This document shows, piece after piece, positions 16,944-26,346 of a stretch of 41,457 bases of DNA. The number at the start of each line of letters is the position of its first letter. Positions within the stretch are counted from its first letter, which is position 1. The stretch spans positions 23,780 through 65,236 of the forward strand of contig JAAHGF010000035.1 of the NCBI GenBank assembly GCA_010672585.1. Reading direction: 5' to 3'. The notes under the pieces were generated by a model, which saw nothing but the letters and a program-made list of their open reading frames with translations, did not search any database and was not told where the DNA came from. The translations under genes were made by a program, and so were the position numbers. Source of the DNA: Okeania sp. SIO1I7 (GTDB taxonomy: Bacteria > Cyanobacteriota > Cyanobacteriia > Cyanobacteriales > Microcoleaceae).

Positions 16944-17092
16944 GGCGTTGCTAATTCTGGGTATGATTCAAGCCCCCCTAGCCCCCCAAATTTGGGGGGG
17001 ACAAAACTCTGAAAGTCCCCCAAAGTTGGGGGATTTAGGGGGCTTGACCAAAACCAAACAATCGCGCATTCATACTTCAATTCAGCAACGTC
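16944..17092. mobile_element. MITE family 2, complete copy (149 bp, TSD TAACTTTC)
   Basis: Left end GGCGTTGCTAATTCTGGGTA, right end TACTTCAATTCAGCAACGTC, inverted relative to each other. A perfect 8-bp duplication TAACTTTC borders it (16936-16943 and 17093-17100). The interior is two C/G-rich palindromes (CCCCCCAAATTTGGGGGG). An 8-bp duplication and these ends would fit an IS1-like or similar source; the source is not established. Confidence 0.85.
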
Positions 17093-17302
17093 TAACTTTC
17101 CTCTAGTAAAATTTATGCTTCTCAAATATCAAAGTTATAAATGAGGCGATAATTGCAGAATTAGACTGTGACTATATATGAGCGCATCTATCCCATTATG
17201 AATAATAATAGCACAAAATTATTTAAAGTCAAGCCCTTGCTCAAATTTTTTTCTGGGAAATATTCATGGGAGCGATCGCCTTCTTCAGTTATCAGTTATC
17301 AG

Positions 17303-17770
17303 CTTTTATCCCAAAACAGAGCTAGACAGGGATTTTGCCACGGATGCACGGATGATAGAATCCGAGTATTCCAGTAGGGTGCGTTTTACTGCGCAACATG
17401 TTTGCGGAGCATTCCGATAGGAAAAAGCGAAGTGTAACGCACCGAAATTATGAAACAGACGGTGCGTTACGACGGATTGCTAAATCTCTTTGAGAGTCTA
17501 AATTTACGCCGTCTAACTGAGCCTACAAATTTTGCTACTTTTATCCCAAAACAGAGCTAGACAAGGATTTTGCCACGGATGCACGGATGATAGAATCCGA
17601 GTATTCCAGTAGGGTGCGTTTTACTGCGCAACATGTTTGCGGAGCATTCCGATAGGAAAAAGCGAAGTGTAACGCACCGAAGTATTATGAAACAGACGGT
17701 GCGTTACGACGGATTGCTAAATCTCTTTGAGAGTCTAAATTTACGCCGTCTAACTGAGCCTACAAATTTG
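17303..17770. repeat. Tandem duplication, 235-bp period
   Basis: The segment starting CTTTTATCCCAAAACAGAGC at 17303 repeats at 17538, nearly identical up to GAGCCTACAAATTT. Each unit contains GGGTGCGTTTTACTGCGC and GTGTAACGCACCG / GGTGCGTTACGACGG, which can pair as a hairpin, plus a TTTGCGGAGCATTCCG palindrome. There is no coding potential; the slight differences (an AAATTATG versus AAGTATTATG indel, one AGGG/AAGG change) mean the duplication is recent. Confidence 0.9.
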
Positions 17771-17802
17771 GCTGATAGCTGACTGCTGACCGCTGACCGC
17801 TT

Positions 17803-20733
17803 TTAGCTATAAGCTTCTATCGGCAAACAAGAACACACAAAATTGCGATCGCCAAAAGCATTATCAACCCTTCCCACAGCAGGCCAAAACTTATGCTCCC
17901 GCGTCCAAGGTGCGGGATAAGCGGCACGTTGTCGAGAATAACCATGTTTCCACTCATCCACCATCAAACTCTCAGCAGTATGAGGTGCATTTTTCAACAA
18001 ATTATCCTGTTTATCTGCTTTCCCAGTTTCAATTTCTTCTACTTCCTGGCGAATCAAAATCATTGCCTCACAAAAACGGTCTAACTCTTCTTTAGACTCA
18101 CTTTCTGTTGGCTCCACCATGATTGTACCCGCTACAGGCCAAGAAACTGTCGGTGCGTGAAAACCATAATCCATCAAACGTTTGGCAATATCTTCCACTT
18201 CAATACCAGCCAGCTTTTTCAACGGACGCAAATCCAAAATGCACTCGTGAGCAATAAACCCATGCTTACCCTTATACAAAACTGGATAATAATTCTCCAA
18301 CCGTTGAGCAATATAATTAGCATTCAAAATTGCAATTTTAGTCGCTTCAGTCAAACCGTCTGCACCCATCATGGCAATATACATCCAAGAAATTGGCAGA
18401 ATACTGGCACTACCCCAAGGTGCAGCAGATACCGCTCCACTAGAATTTTCTCTACCAATATTAATCACAGAATGACCTGGTAAAAACTTTGCTAAATGAG
18501 ATTGAACTCCGATCGGACCCATTCCAGGACCGCCGCCACCGTGAGGAATACAAAAAGTCTTGTGCAAATTCAAATGACAAACATCTGCTCCTATTTCTGC
18601 GGGGCGACATAAACCTACCTGAGCATTCATATTCGCTCCATCCATATAAACTTGCCCACCGTTACTGTGGATAATTTCGCATATTTCAGAAATTTCTTCC
18701 TCAAATACACCGTGGGTTGAGGGATAAGTAACCATAATAGCGGCTAAGTTATCTTTGTGTTTTTCTGTCTTGGTCTTTAAGTCGGCAATATCTATATTTC
18801 CTTGTTTATCGCATTTGACGACTACAACTTTTAAACCACTCATCACTGCTGAAGCAGGGTTTGTACCGTGAGCAGATTCAGGAATTAAACAAATATTGCG
18901 ATGTGCTTCTCCTCGGTGAGCGTGATATTCGCGAATTACTAATAAACCTGTATATTCTCCCTGGGAACCTGCATTTGGTTGTAGGGAGATGGCGCTAAAA
19001 CCTGTGATTTCTGCTAACCATTCCTCTAGTTGTTCAAACATTATTTGATAACCTTTGGTTTGAGAAGTGGGGGCGAAAGGGTGAATTTTGGCAAATTCCG
19101 GCCAGGTTACGGGTATCATCTCTGCTGTAGAGTTGAGTTTCATTGTACAGGAACCCAAAGGTATCATTGATGTTGTCAGGGATAAGTCTTTTGCCTGTAA
19201 ACGTTGGAGGTAACGTAATAGTTCGGTTTCTGAGTGGTAGCGGTTAAATACTGGGTGAGTTAAATAACTGCTGGTGCGGGAATGTAATCCCCCCTTGCCC
19301 CCCTTTGAAAGGGGGGGAGTGTTTTCGATTTCGATTTCTGGTAATGGTTCTCCACCAGCAAAAATTTCCCAGAGGTTTTGCACATCTATATTAGTGGTAG
19401 TTTCATCTAGGGAAATGCTGAAAGTTTGATCGTCGAGACTCCGGAGATTAATACCTGCTGTTTCGGCAGCATCAATAATTTCTTTTGCACTTTTCAGCGG
19501 AGAGTCAGCACCTAATTCTACACGAATAGTATCAAAAAATGGTGACTCACCAATTTGATAACCAAGCTGTTTTAAACCTGCTGCTAGTTTCGATGTTAAA
19601 TTATGGATATTTTCGGCAATTTCTTTTAAACCATCCGGACCGTGATAAACCGCATACATACTTGCCATTACTGCCAGCAAAACTTGAGCAGTACAAATAT
19701 TACTCGTTGCTTTTTCCCTGCGAATATGTTGTTCCCGCGTTTGCAATGCCAACCTTAGCGCAGGGTTGCCGTTAGAATCTTGAGAAACTCCGACAATACG
19801 ACCTGGAGTTTGTCGTTTATAAGCTTCTTTTGTCGCAAAGTAGGCAGCATGAGGACCGCCATATCCTAGAGACACGCCAAAACGTTGAGTATTACCTACA
19901 GCAATATCAGCACCAAATTCTCCGGGAGGCGTTAACAAAGTTAGACTGAGTAAGTCAGCAGCAACGGTAACTAAACCTCCCACTTCGTGAACTTTTGCCA
20001 CAAATTCGCGGTAGTCGTAAATTGCTCCGTCGGTGGCAGGATATTGGAGGAGTGCGCCGAATATTGGTTTGTCAAAGGTGAAGGTGCGAAAGTCGCCAAC
20101 GATAACTTCTATTCCTAATGGTTGCGCTCTAGTTTTCACCACTTCAATATTCTGAGGATGGCAGTTAGAGTCAACAAAGAAAGCTTCCGCTTTAGTTTTG
20201 CACTGACCGTAACTCAAGCTCATTGCTTCCGCTGCTGCTGTAGCTTCGTCGAGTAGGGAAGCATTAGCTATTTCTAAACCTGTTAAGTCTGTAATCATGG
20301 TTTGAAAATTCAGCAATGCTTCCATTCGTCCTTGAGCTATTTCTGCTTGATAGGGAGTGTAAGCAGTGTACCAACCAGGGTTTTCTAGGATATTGCGGAG
20401 GATAACTGGTGGAGTAATACAGTCGTAATAACCCATTCCAATGAAGGAACGAAAGACCTGGTTTTTGGAGGCTATTTCTTTGATTTTAGCAAGAGCAGCA
20501 GTCTCGCTCAAAGATTTTGGTAGATTTAGGGGTTTTTCGTATCGAATTACTTGTGGAACTGTTTTGTCAATTAGGTCATCTAGGGAAGAAACACTTAATA
20601 CTGTCAACATTTTTTGAATTGCGTCAGAAGCTGGGCCAATATGCCTTGGGCAAAAGTTAGTAGATTTCTGGCCGTTATTCTGGTATTGTGGTTGAGGGGT
20701 TGACTTTGTATTAGATTTATGTATTGCTACCAC
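17803..20733 (-). CDS. gcvP: Glycine dehydrogenase (decarboxylating), P-protein
   Basis: PLP enzyme of the glycine cleavage complex: decarboxylates glycine and passes the aminomethyl group to lipoyl-GcvH, central to photorespiration in cyanobacteria. Single-chain form, 976 aa. The N-terminal half begins [17 protein letters not shown]. The C-terminal half carries the PLP lysine at about residue 725 in HLNLHKTF, followed by the glycine-rich [12 protein letters not shown] loop. A TTG at 20775 is possible, but GTG 20733 has AAGGA 8 bases upstream and starts nearer to homologous proteins. At about residues 471-481 the linker reads [11 protein letters not shown], a translated dispersed DNA repeat. 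gcvH lies 1.2 kb upstream on the same strand. Confidence 0.97.
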   Translation of the reverse strand: MVAIHKSNTKSTPQPQYQNNGQKSTNFCPRHIGPASDAIQKMLTVLSVSSLDDLIDKTVPQVIRYEKPLNLPKSLSETAALAKIKEIASKNQVFRSFIGMGYYDCITPPVILRNILENPGWYTAYTPYQAEIAQGRMEALLNFQTMITDLTGLEIANASLLDEATAAAEAMSLSYGQCKTKAEAFFVDSNCHPQNIEVVKTRAQPLGIEVIVGDFRTFTFDKPIFGALLQYPATDGAIYDYREFVAKVHEVGGLVTVAADLLSLTLLTPPGEFGADIAVGNTQRFGVSLGYGGPHAAYFATKEAYKRQTPGRIVGVSQDSNGNPALRLALQTREQHIRREKATSNICTAQVLLAVMASMYAVYHGPDGLKEIAENIHNLTSKLAAGLKQLGYQIGESPFFDTIRVELGADSPLKSAKEIIDAAETAGINLRSLDDQTFSISLDETTTNIDVQNLWEIFAGGEPLPEIEIENTPPLSKGGKGGLHSRTSSYLTHPVFNRYHSETELLRYLQRLQAKDLSLTTSMIPLGSCTMKLNSTAEMIPVTWPEFAKIHPFAPTSQTKGYQIMFEQLEEWLAEITGFSAISLQPNAGSQGEYTGLLVIREYHAHRGEAHRNICLIPESAHGTNPASAVMSGLKVVVVKCDKQGNIDIADLKTKTEKHKDNLAAIMVTYPSTHGVFEEEISEICEIIHSNGGQVYMDGANMNAQVGLCRPAEIGADVCHLNLHKTFCIPHGGGGPGMGPIGVQSHLAKFLPGHSVINIGRENSSGAVSAAPWGSASILPISWMYIAMMGADGLTEATKIAILNANYIAQRLENYYPVLYKGKHGFIAHECILDLRPLKKLAGIEVEDIAKRLMDYGFHAPTVSWPVAGTIMVEPTESESKEELDRFCEAMILIRQEVEEIETGKADKQDNLLKNAPHTAESLMVDEWKHGYSRQRAAYPAPWTREHKFWPAVGRVDNAFGDRNFVCSCLPIEAYS
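19286..19322. repeat. Dispersed C/G-rich palindrome inside gcvP
   Basis: TCCCCCCTTGCCCCCCTTTG followed by AAAGGGGGGG. It is in frame and translates as [11 protein letters not shown] between the two halves of GcvP. Confidence 0.75.
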
Positions 20734-21125
20734 TTTTATATTCCTTGGAGTTAACTTCTGATTAAGTTTTAACAAAAATTCATAACTTCATGGGAGATAA
20801 AATAATTTTTTTAGTTTAGAGGCCAAGTTTTGGAATTGTAAATTCAGTTATCAGTTATCTGTACCTCCTAGAATAGGGAGGCGAGAAGATGCAAAGTTTT
20901 CTTTTTTTATCCCCTTATAGCGCCTTATAGCATTTCTCAAAAACTTTTCTATATTTTCTTGAGCCGAGGTAGGAGCGTTAACGATAGTTATGCGCCAGCA
21001 AACAGCCGTTCGCCCCTACAGGACTTTGCATGGAACGTCCGTAGGTCATAGTAAACATAAGAATAATTAACATTAACTGGGCTGCTAATTAGCAAAAAGG
21101 TGATTTGGCCTGTATTAATTACTTA

Positions 21126-21608
21126 AGGCTTGCTGATTAAATATCAAAGCATTGACTGATATTGGTTGTAGCATTTTTTGGTATAAAAAAGTGCCAGCTT
21201 TTCAGCTCAAAGAGCTGCAAAAAGATAGTATTTTGGGACGATTATGGCAGAAAAATCAAGGGACAATTCTTACCGAATAATTAATAATTAATAATTAATA
21301 ATTAAATAATTCGCGCTTTAAAGCCTCCCCTTTTAAGGGGAAAAAAGCGGTCGTAGCGGAGCTTCCCGTAGGGTGGGATGGCGAGGTCTTTTCGCCATAT
21401 CCAATCGACTCCTGTGAAGAAATAATATTTCCTTATATTCAATTCCGTAACGGTTAAAACCCGAGGTAATTATCAATTATCCATTATCAATTATCAATTA
21501 ATGAATCCTACCTCTTCGCTCCCGAGCCATTTCTCCCCTCCTGGGAGGGGTTAGGGGTGGGTTTTCTCCTGTCTCCTACCTCAGCAACAAGACTTTTTCA
21601 GCAAACCC
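21126..21608 (+). mobile_element. MITE family 1, copy B (483 bp, near-perfect TSD), with nested repeat
   Basis: Left end AGGCTTGCTGATTAAAT, right end TTTTTCAGCAAACCC. Flanks are TACTTA (21120-21125) and TGCTTA (21609-21614), 5 of 6 identical. It is about 200 bp longer than copies A, C and D because a complete structured repeat (21271-21506) sits between GGGACAATTCTTAC and CCTACCTCTTCGC, sequences that are adjacent in the other copies. Confidence 0.8.
21271..21506 (+). repeat. Structured dispersed repeat, copy 2 (full, nested in MITE B)
   Basis: Same parts as the copy at 3249: CTTACCGAATAATTAATAAT arm, TTTAAAGCCTCCCCTTTTAAG, core GCGGTCG...TTCCCGTAGGGTGGGATGGC...ATCGAC, then CTTATATTCAATTCCGTAAC and the arm ending ATTAATGAA. 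Outer pairing GTCG/CGAC and inner pairing GGCGA/TCGCC. Confidence 0.75.
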
Positions 21609-21970
21609 TGCTTAATAACTGAAGTGTTACCTAACTATAAGATTATTTTTGGGAATTGGTATTAAAAGGGGAGGTTTCAAACCCAGTTTTTCGGTGAAAG
21701 TTTATACTATTGCTGTAATAGTATTTTTTTGAGTATGAAAAGAAAATTTATTGCTGCTGACTTAGGAATTTTGAGTATTTTATCAGTATCATTTAGTTAG
21801 TTATTGCCTGAAGCTGATGTTCAATAGACATTTGGTAGAAATATAAATATTCTTTTTCTAGCAATTCTTGTAGAGACATTCCATAGAACATCTCTACATT
21901 CTTTTTCGGAGGTGTATAATGAACTTAGTCAAGCTATTATTGTAGACTTGAGAAAATTTTTGGTTACTAC

Positions 21971-22369
21971 CTACTCTCCTTCTACGAATTCGCGATACTC
22001 CTCAGCAGAGTAAATATCATCTCCTTCTAGTTCATCAGGGTCTTTAACACGCACCTTCAGAAGCCAACCCTCTATGTATGGGTCCTCTTCAGATAAACGT
22101 TCTGGACTTTCCAATATTTCCTCATTACGCTCTACAACCGTACCAGTAATAGGAGCTTTCAGGTCTTCAACTGCCTTCACAGACTCAATACTGCCACAGG
22201 AGACTTCTTTTTCTATTTGGTCTCCCTCATCTGGAAGTTCCAGAAATACAATATCTCCCAACTGCTCAATAGCATAGGCACTAATACCAACAGTGGCAAT
22301 TTCGCCATCCATTCTTACATACTCGTGGCTGTCGAGATATTTGAGGTCGTCTGGAAATTCTAGTGTCAT
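21971..22369 (-). CDS. gcvH: Glycine cleavage system H protein
   Basis: Lipoyl carrier that shuttles the aminomethyl intermediate between P-, T- and L-proteins. 132 aa, normal length. The lipoyl lysine is Lys65 in [11 protein letters not shown], preceded by [16 protein letters not shown] and [12 protein letters not shown]. The C-terminus shows [21 protein letters not shown], with small deviations from the usual consensus. Start ATG 22369 has AGGA 7 bases upstream. It is codirectional with gcvP but separated by 1.2 kb of repeats, so co-transcription is uncertain. No gcvT in this window. Confidence 0.95.
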   Translation of the reverse strand: MTLEFPDDLKYLDSHEYVRMDGEIATVGISAYAIEQLGDIVFLELPDEGDQIEKEVSCGSIESVKAVEDLKAPITGTVVERNEEILESPERLSEEDPYIEGWLLKVRVKDPDELEGDDIYSAEEYREFVEGE

Positions 22370-22475
22370 TTAATTCCTCACTAAATATAGTACAAATTAT
22401 GTCAGTCAAAACAAGACTAGACTTGCATTAAAAATTATTCCGTAAAGAATAATATAAGGTAAATACCCAGTTTTT

Positions 22476-23300
22476 ATGGACAAGAAAAATATTATAAGAT
22501 CGCTGGTAGGAAAATTTTCTATTCTGAGATTAATTAGGTCTACCGTAATTGTTTATATCCTTATAGGTTTGTGGGCTTTCTTTTTCTCAGATCGGTTAAT
22601 TTTTTTACCTGGTCCATCTAGCTATCAGGAAAACCAGGATTTTGTCAAGCTTGAGTCTAGCGATAAAGTCCAAATTACAGGAGTTTATTTACCATTACCT
22701 AAAACAAAATATACAATTCTCTACAGTCATGGTAATGCTGAAGACCTAGGAGAAATTTTGCCCAGGTTGCAAGATTTGCGAGATATTGGGTTCAGTATAT
22801 TTTCCTATGACTATCAAGGTTATGGAACAAGTCAGGGAAATCCTTCAGTTAAAAATGCCTACCAAGATATTAATGCAGCTTATGAATACCTGACCCAGCA
22901 TTTGGGTATACCTGCAAACCAAATTATTGTTTATGGACGTTCAGTAGGTGGGGGGCCTTCAGTAGATTTGGCATCCCGGGAACCTGTGGCTGGTTTAATA
23001 ATTGAAAGTTCATTTACAACAGCGTTTCGGGTGGTGACGCGCATCCCAATTTATCCCTTTGACAAGTTTCGCAGTATTGATAAGATAAAGAATGTTAACT
23101 GCCCAGTTTTGGTAATCCACGGAAATGCTGACCGAGTGATTCCATTTTCCCATGGGAAACAACTTTTTACCACAGCTAATGAACCCAAACTTTCCTTTTG
23201 GGTTGATGGTGCTGGTCATATTGATTTATTAGAAGTGGCAGGTGAAAGGTATGAAAAAGTGATGATTGAGTTTGCTAATTTGGTGGAACAAAATCAATAG
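22476..23300 (+). CDS. Membrane-anchored alpha/beta hydrolase (BEM46-like)
   Basis: 274 aa. One N-terminal membrane segment (VIVYILIGLWAFFF, residues ~25-38) is followed by an alpha/beta-hydrolase domain. Oxyanion region YSHGNAEDLG; nucleophile Ser156 in GRSVGGGPS; acid Asp219 in HGNADRVIPF; His248 in GAGHIDL. The YDYQGYGTSQGNPS segment is typical of the BEM46/ABHD13-like group. Substrate unknown. It is divergent from gcvH with about 106 bp between starts. Confidence 0.85.
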   Translation: MDKKNIIRSLVGKFSILRLIRSTVIVYILIGLWAFFFSDRLIFLPGPSSYQENQDFVKLESSDKVQITGVYLPLPKTKYTILYSHGNAEDLGEILPRLQDLRDIGFSIFSYDYQGYGTSQGNPSVKNAYQDINAAYEYLTQHLGIPANQIIVYGRSVGGGPSVDLASREPVAGLIIESSFTTAFRVVTRIPIYPFDKFRSIDKIKNVNCPVLVIHGNADRVIPFSHGKQLFTTANEPKLSFWVDGAGHIDLLEVAGERYEKVMIEFANLVEQNQ

Positions 23301-23334
23301 TAGGAATTAAGTTTGATTCCAGAATAATTTTAAG

Positions 23335-23508
23335 TTTCCTGGTGGGAAGTCCCGCGCTGTAATATTCGATTCAGCCCCGGGATGAGAGCCAGAACATGGT
23401 ATACTTATGGACACAGGGGGAGGACATCACCTCTGTATAAACTGCAACTCCTTTGCGGGTTGAAGAATCCCCCGTTGTCACAATCGTGCAACGTCGGTAG
23501 TATGTCAA
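23335..23508 (+). ncRNA. Omega-RNA-like right end of an IS200/IS605-type element, tnpB absent (copy 1)
   Basis: TTTCCTGGTGGGAAGTCCCG, then CAGGGGGAGGACATCACCTC, then GAAGAATCCCCCGTTG...CAACGTCGGTAGTATGTCAA. The paired G-rich/C-rich ending with GTATGTCAA resembles the 3' end of omega RNA at the right border of cyanobacterial IS200/IS605-type elements, where the guide begins just after TCAA. Comparable locus at 34241-34479. No tnpB or tnpA is next to it, so it is a stranded end or a non-autonomous derivative. Family assignment is from memory. Confidence 0.5.
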
Positions 23509-23547
23509 GTTTCTTGATACTTATATCATGTCTAATTGAATACTTAC

Positions 23548-23651
23548 AGCAGTTTCCGAAGTTATGAGGTACAAAGATTAACAATTGAATGTTTGTAGTG
23601 CGGGCATCTTACCCGCTTCGGAGTATAGCTCACGCTTAGTGGAATCTGCTG
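23548..23651. mobile_element. MITE family 3, copy 3 (104 bp, TA-flanked)
   Basis: Left TTA-CAGCAGTTTCC, right GGAATCTGCTG-TAT; the inverse of the right end is CAGCAGATTCC. TA on both sides. The interior holds a GCGGGCATCTTACCCGC hairpin. Confidence 0.75.
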
Positions 23652-23963
23652 TATAAATAACGACTGAGGAGTCAGGAGGAGTGAGTCAGGAGGCAAGAAG
23701 AAAGAAGAGTAGAAGAAAGTTTTTCATCACACTATTAAACGGACATAATATTATCTACCATCTGATAGAGGCAATCATCTATAACTGTGAGTTAGTATTT
23801 ATGATACCGCTTAAGCTTAACTTCTGTTCCCTATTGCCAAAAACCTATAATTCTATATGAAATACAAAAAATTGTGCAAATACACGAATCTCCCCATCTC
23901 CCCATCTCCCCATCTCCCTATCAATCTTTATTAGCAAACATTAATGTATTTCATATTAGCACC

Positions 23964-24782
23964 TCATCCAGTTTCTAACTGCTTATTTTTTTCCCTTGCT
24001 AATTGTGCTTTTGCATTTTGCCACATTTGTTCAAACTCCGCCAAAGTATACTCAGAAAGAGGGCGGTTACACATTTTTTCTACTAAAGCAAACCGTTTCA
24101 AAAATCGATGATTAGTTCCTTGTAAAGCTTGTTCTGGATTTAAATCATACCACCTTGCCAATTGCACTAAAACAAATAAAATATCTCCCATTTCTGCTTG
24201 TTGATGTTCCTTATCTTCAGATTTTAAAGCTTCTTCAAACTCCCCAACTTCTTCGTGGAATTTTTCCCAAACTCCTTCAATATTTTCCCATTCAAAACCA
24301 AGAGCAGCAGCTTTTTTAGAAATTTTCATTGCTGCCATAAGTGGAGGTAACTGTCGAGCGTATCGACTGAGCTTTGTACTAAATAAATCATTAGTTTCTC
24401 CTTTTTCTGCTGCTTTAATTTTTTCCCAATTTTGCTTAACTTCTTCCGTACTATTTACTTTCACATCTCCAAATACATGAGGATGTCTTCTAATCATTTT
24501 TCTATTAATATTTTGAGCAACTTCAGCCAAAGTAAAATCATTTGCTTCACTAGCTATTTGTGCTTGCAAAACCACCTGTAATAATAAATCTCCTAATTCA
24601 TCAACTACTGCTTCTTTATCTCCACTTTTTATTGCATCAACTGCTTCATAAGCTTCTTCAATAATGTAAGGAGTTAAAGTTTCTGAAGTTTGAGCTAAAT
24701 CCCAGGGACAACCACCATCTGGAGAACGTAATTTTGCTACTATTTCTATTAGTTCTTGTAACGCAGTTAATGTTGAATCCAT
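23964..24782 (-). CDS. mazG: Nucleoside triphosphate pyrophosphohydrolase MazG
   Basis: Hydrolyses (d)NTPs to monophosphate and PPi, a house-cleaning enzyme. 272 aa, two-domain form. First MazG domain: GGCPWDLAQTSETLTPYIIEE, with the EEAYE and ELGDLLLQVV metal-binding acids. Second domain: EKFHEEVGEFEEALKS and EMGDILFVLVQLARW. Length and order match the classical E. coli-like MazG. It lies alone and convergent with the hydrolase gene. Confidence 0.93.
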   Translation of the reverse strand: MDSTLTALQELIEIVAKLRSPDGGCPWDLAQTSETLTPYIIEEAYEAVDAIKSGDKEAVVDELGDLLLQVVLQAQIASEANDFTLAEVAQNINRKMIRRHPHVFGDVKVNSTEEVKQNWEKIKAAEKGETNDLFSTKLSRYARQLPPLMAAMKISKKAAALGFEWENIEGVWEKFHEEVGEFEEALKSEDKEHQQAEMGDILFVLVQLARWYDLNPEQALQGTNHRFLKRFALVEKMCNRPLSEYTLAEFEQMWQNAKAQLAREKNKQLETG

Positions 24783-24866
24783 AATCCATATTAGATAACA
24801 AAATAGTTTAATTTTAATATAAAATAAGTCAAATCCTAACTGATATTTACCCTACCATCTATACAG

Positions 24867-24900
24867 CAGACTTCCAAACTCATTACTAAAATATTTTTGC
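24867..24900. repeat. Solo left end of MITE family 3
   Basis: ATACAGCAGACTTCCAAACTC resembles the CAGCAGWTTCC end of the TA-flanked family. No matching right end is found before the intron, so it is a fragment. Confidence 0.35.
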
Positions 24901-25322
24901 CCTACACTAATTTTGCTGTTATTAAGTTTAAGGATAAGGACAGTATTTATAGCTAATTAAGAGGATTTGATCTAGCAGCCGTCTTTAATGATTGTATCAA
25001 AAAATGTGATACTCCAAAAGGTGAAATCAGGCTCAAACACCTTAAGCAAAATGGTAAGTAGCAAGGTTGTTGAAAGTTTCGCTGTTCAGCAAGGAAGTCA
25101 CAGAAAGCGAATGCCTCTCTCTGTGTAATGCAGAGGATAAGGGTTGAGAGAAAAAATTATCCCAACATCACATCGTCTGAAAATGGCAGCCGAATTCTGA
25201 CAGGTCTTAAACGATCGACACACTTCAAAGAAACCCAACTGAGTTAAAAGATGGAAATCATAAAGTCGATCGCAAACAAAGGACATCTTCAAGACTGGTA
25301 ACAGATTAACTGGAAACCAGTA

Positions 25323-26016
25323 ATGAAGAACCTTAGGAATCTGAGCAAGCGGATTGATCGTGCCACACAGAATCGTCAGTGGAATCAGGTAACAAGCCTG
25401 AAAAACTGATGTTCAGGAGCTATAAGAATCTACTCTGGTCTGTGGGAAAAGTAGCCCAACTTAATCAAGGAAAACGAACTCCTGGTGTAGACAGGGAGGT
25501 GGCATTAACACCAGAACAACGGGTCAAACTCATCCGAGAAATGGGACAATACACTTTTTGGAAAGTCAAACCGACCAAATGGGTTTACATCCCAAAAGCC
25601 AATGGTAAACAACGACCACTAGGCATACCGAAAATTCCGAGTAAACAATTAAGCATAAATACTTGCTTGATTATTTACTCAATCACGACAGCTATGATTT
25701 TCTCCTAAATTCTGAGTTCTGAGTTCTGAGTTCTGAGTTCTGATTCTATGCTACATTTTGTGGTACGAAATGTGGGCTAGATTCCATTGGGAATTTTCCC
25801 ACCCGTAACTCGATATATGACAAAATCGCCCAAAACCAGAACTGGAAATGCCAAATTTGTGGGGACAAACTATATAAGCTCGAAGCTCTAGAAACTCACA
25901 ACATCATACCTTTGGCAAAAGCTGGTACAGAGGATATTGACAATCTTCAATACTTACACAAAATTGGCCACAAGACAATACAAAGTGTTAGACGTTCTGT
26001 GAAAGCAGAGACTTGA
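25323..26016 (+). pseudogene. Intron-encoded protein remnant (reverse transcriptase / HNH)
   Basis: Three pieces. 25323-25403: MKNLRNLSKRIDRATQ...WNQV, the usual N-terminal start of the intron protein. One A is missing from a run at 25401-25405, so the frame shifts to MFRSYKNLLWSVGKVAQLNQ...GKRTPGVD, ending at KQRPLGIPKI (RT0-RT1 region, about 25640). The catalytic RT and maturase regions are deleted. 25753-26016: NQNWKCQICGDKLY, ETHNIIPLAKAG and LQYLHKIGHKT, the C-terminal HNH-type domain in which the usual H-H is H-N. It cannot make an active protein. Confidence 0.85.
25710..25745. repeat. Heptamer tandem repeat (TGAGTTC)n at the intron deletion site
   Basis: About five copies of a 7-bp unit lie between the reverse transcriptase and HNH remnants of the group II intron. 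Confidence 0.85.
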
Positions 26017-26346
26017 GCCAGATGATGCCAGGAGTGTCAAGTCCAGTTCTTAGGGGAGGGAGATACGGCGATGTATGTTCTGTTACCGGACATAATTAAA
26101 TCTTTTTTTATTTGTTACCAAGATATAGGCCAGATAATCTATACATCTATACATTTTATATAGAATAAACAAATATATTAATAGGTAAAATTAAGCAATT
26201 CTTATAAACTCTGATGATTTTCTGAGTATTGTGCTAGAAAGGTTAAAGATAGCCATGATAATATATTCCAGATGTGCAAGCAAACTATCAGGAATATTTT
26301 AATAAATCGTATCTATTGATACAAAAATCCTAGGAATTCCCTTAAT

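Larger units (their letters stand above)
16709..17802. other. Gene-free region with C/G-rich palindromes, a MITE and a tandem duplication
   Basis: From 16758 to 16870 there are repeated TTTGGGGGGAAC and CCCCCAAAATTGGGGGATTT palindromes like the interior of MITE family 2. The MITE itself is at 16944-17092, and a 235-bp tandem duplication at 17303-17770. Several open frames up to 94 codons here are repeat-derived and not credible. Confidence 0.6.
20734..21970. other. Gene-free region between gcvP and gcvH
   Basis: No complete gene. 20950-21060 contains dispersed repeats (GGTAGGAGCGTTAACG, CCGTTCGCCCCTAC). 21126-21608 is MITE copy B with a nested repeat. At 21735-21800 a 21-codon frame MKRKFIAADLGILSILSVSF looks like a signal peptide, stops at TAG, and continues in frame as LLPEADVQ before TAG; it may be the stub of a lost secreted protein. 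No glycine-riboswitch signature was found. Confidence 0.55.
23301..23963. other. Gene-free gap with omega-RNA-like locus and MITE
   Basis: Holds the omega-RNA-like segment (23335-23508), the complete family 3 MITE (23548-23651), a GAGTCAGGAGG-type repeat near 23670-23695, and CTCCCCAT heptamer/octamer runs near 23890-23920 just before the mazG 3' end. The 61-codon frame at 23382 lies inside the structured segment and is not credible. Confidence 0.55.
25006..26092 (+). mobile_element. Degenerate group II intron, internally deleted
   Basis: The ribozyme 5' part starts about GTGATACTCC (25006) and contains GCAAGGTTGTTGAAAGTTTC and GTTCAGCAAGGAAGTCACAG, familiar from bacterial group II domain I. 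Domains V/VI are at the other end: GAGCCAGATGATG...TCAAGTCCAGTTC, then the TTAGGGGAGGGAGATAC stem ending near 26092. Between them are remnants of the intron-encoded protein. Most of the reverse transcriptase is missing, and a TGAGTTC heptamer run occupies the deletion site. Ends are approximate. Confidence 0.8.

Noticed and set aside
16342-17125. Several 70-95-codon ORFs around the COP23 gene and MITE family 2
   Set aside because: Antisense to COP23 or inside C/G-rich palindromes.
20776-22475. Glycine riboswitch upstream of gcvP or gcvH
   Set aside because: The leader sequences of both genes lack the conserved glycine-aptamer segments; no tandem aptamer layout is seen.
23382-23567. 61-codon ORF on the plus strand
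   Set aside because: It lies inside the omega-RNA-like structured segment and continues into a MITE.
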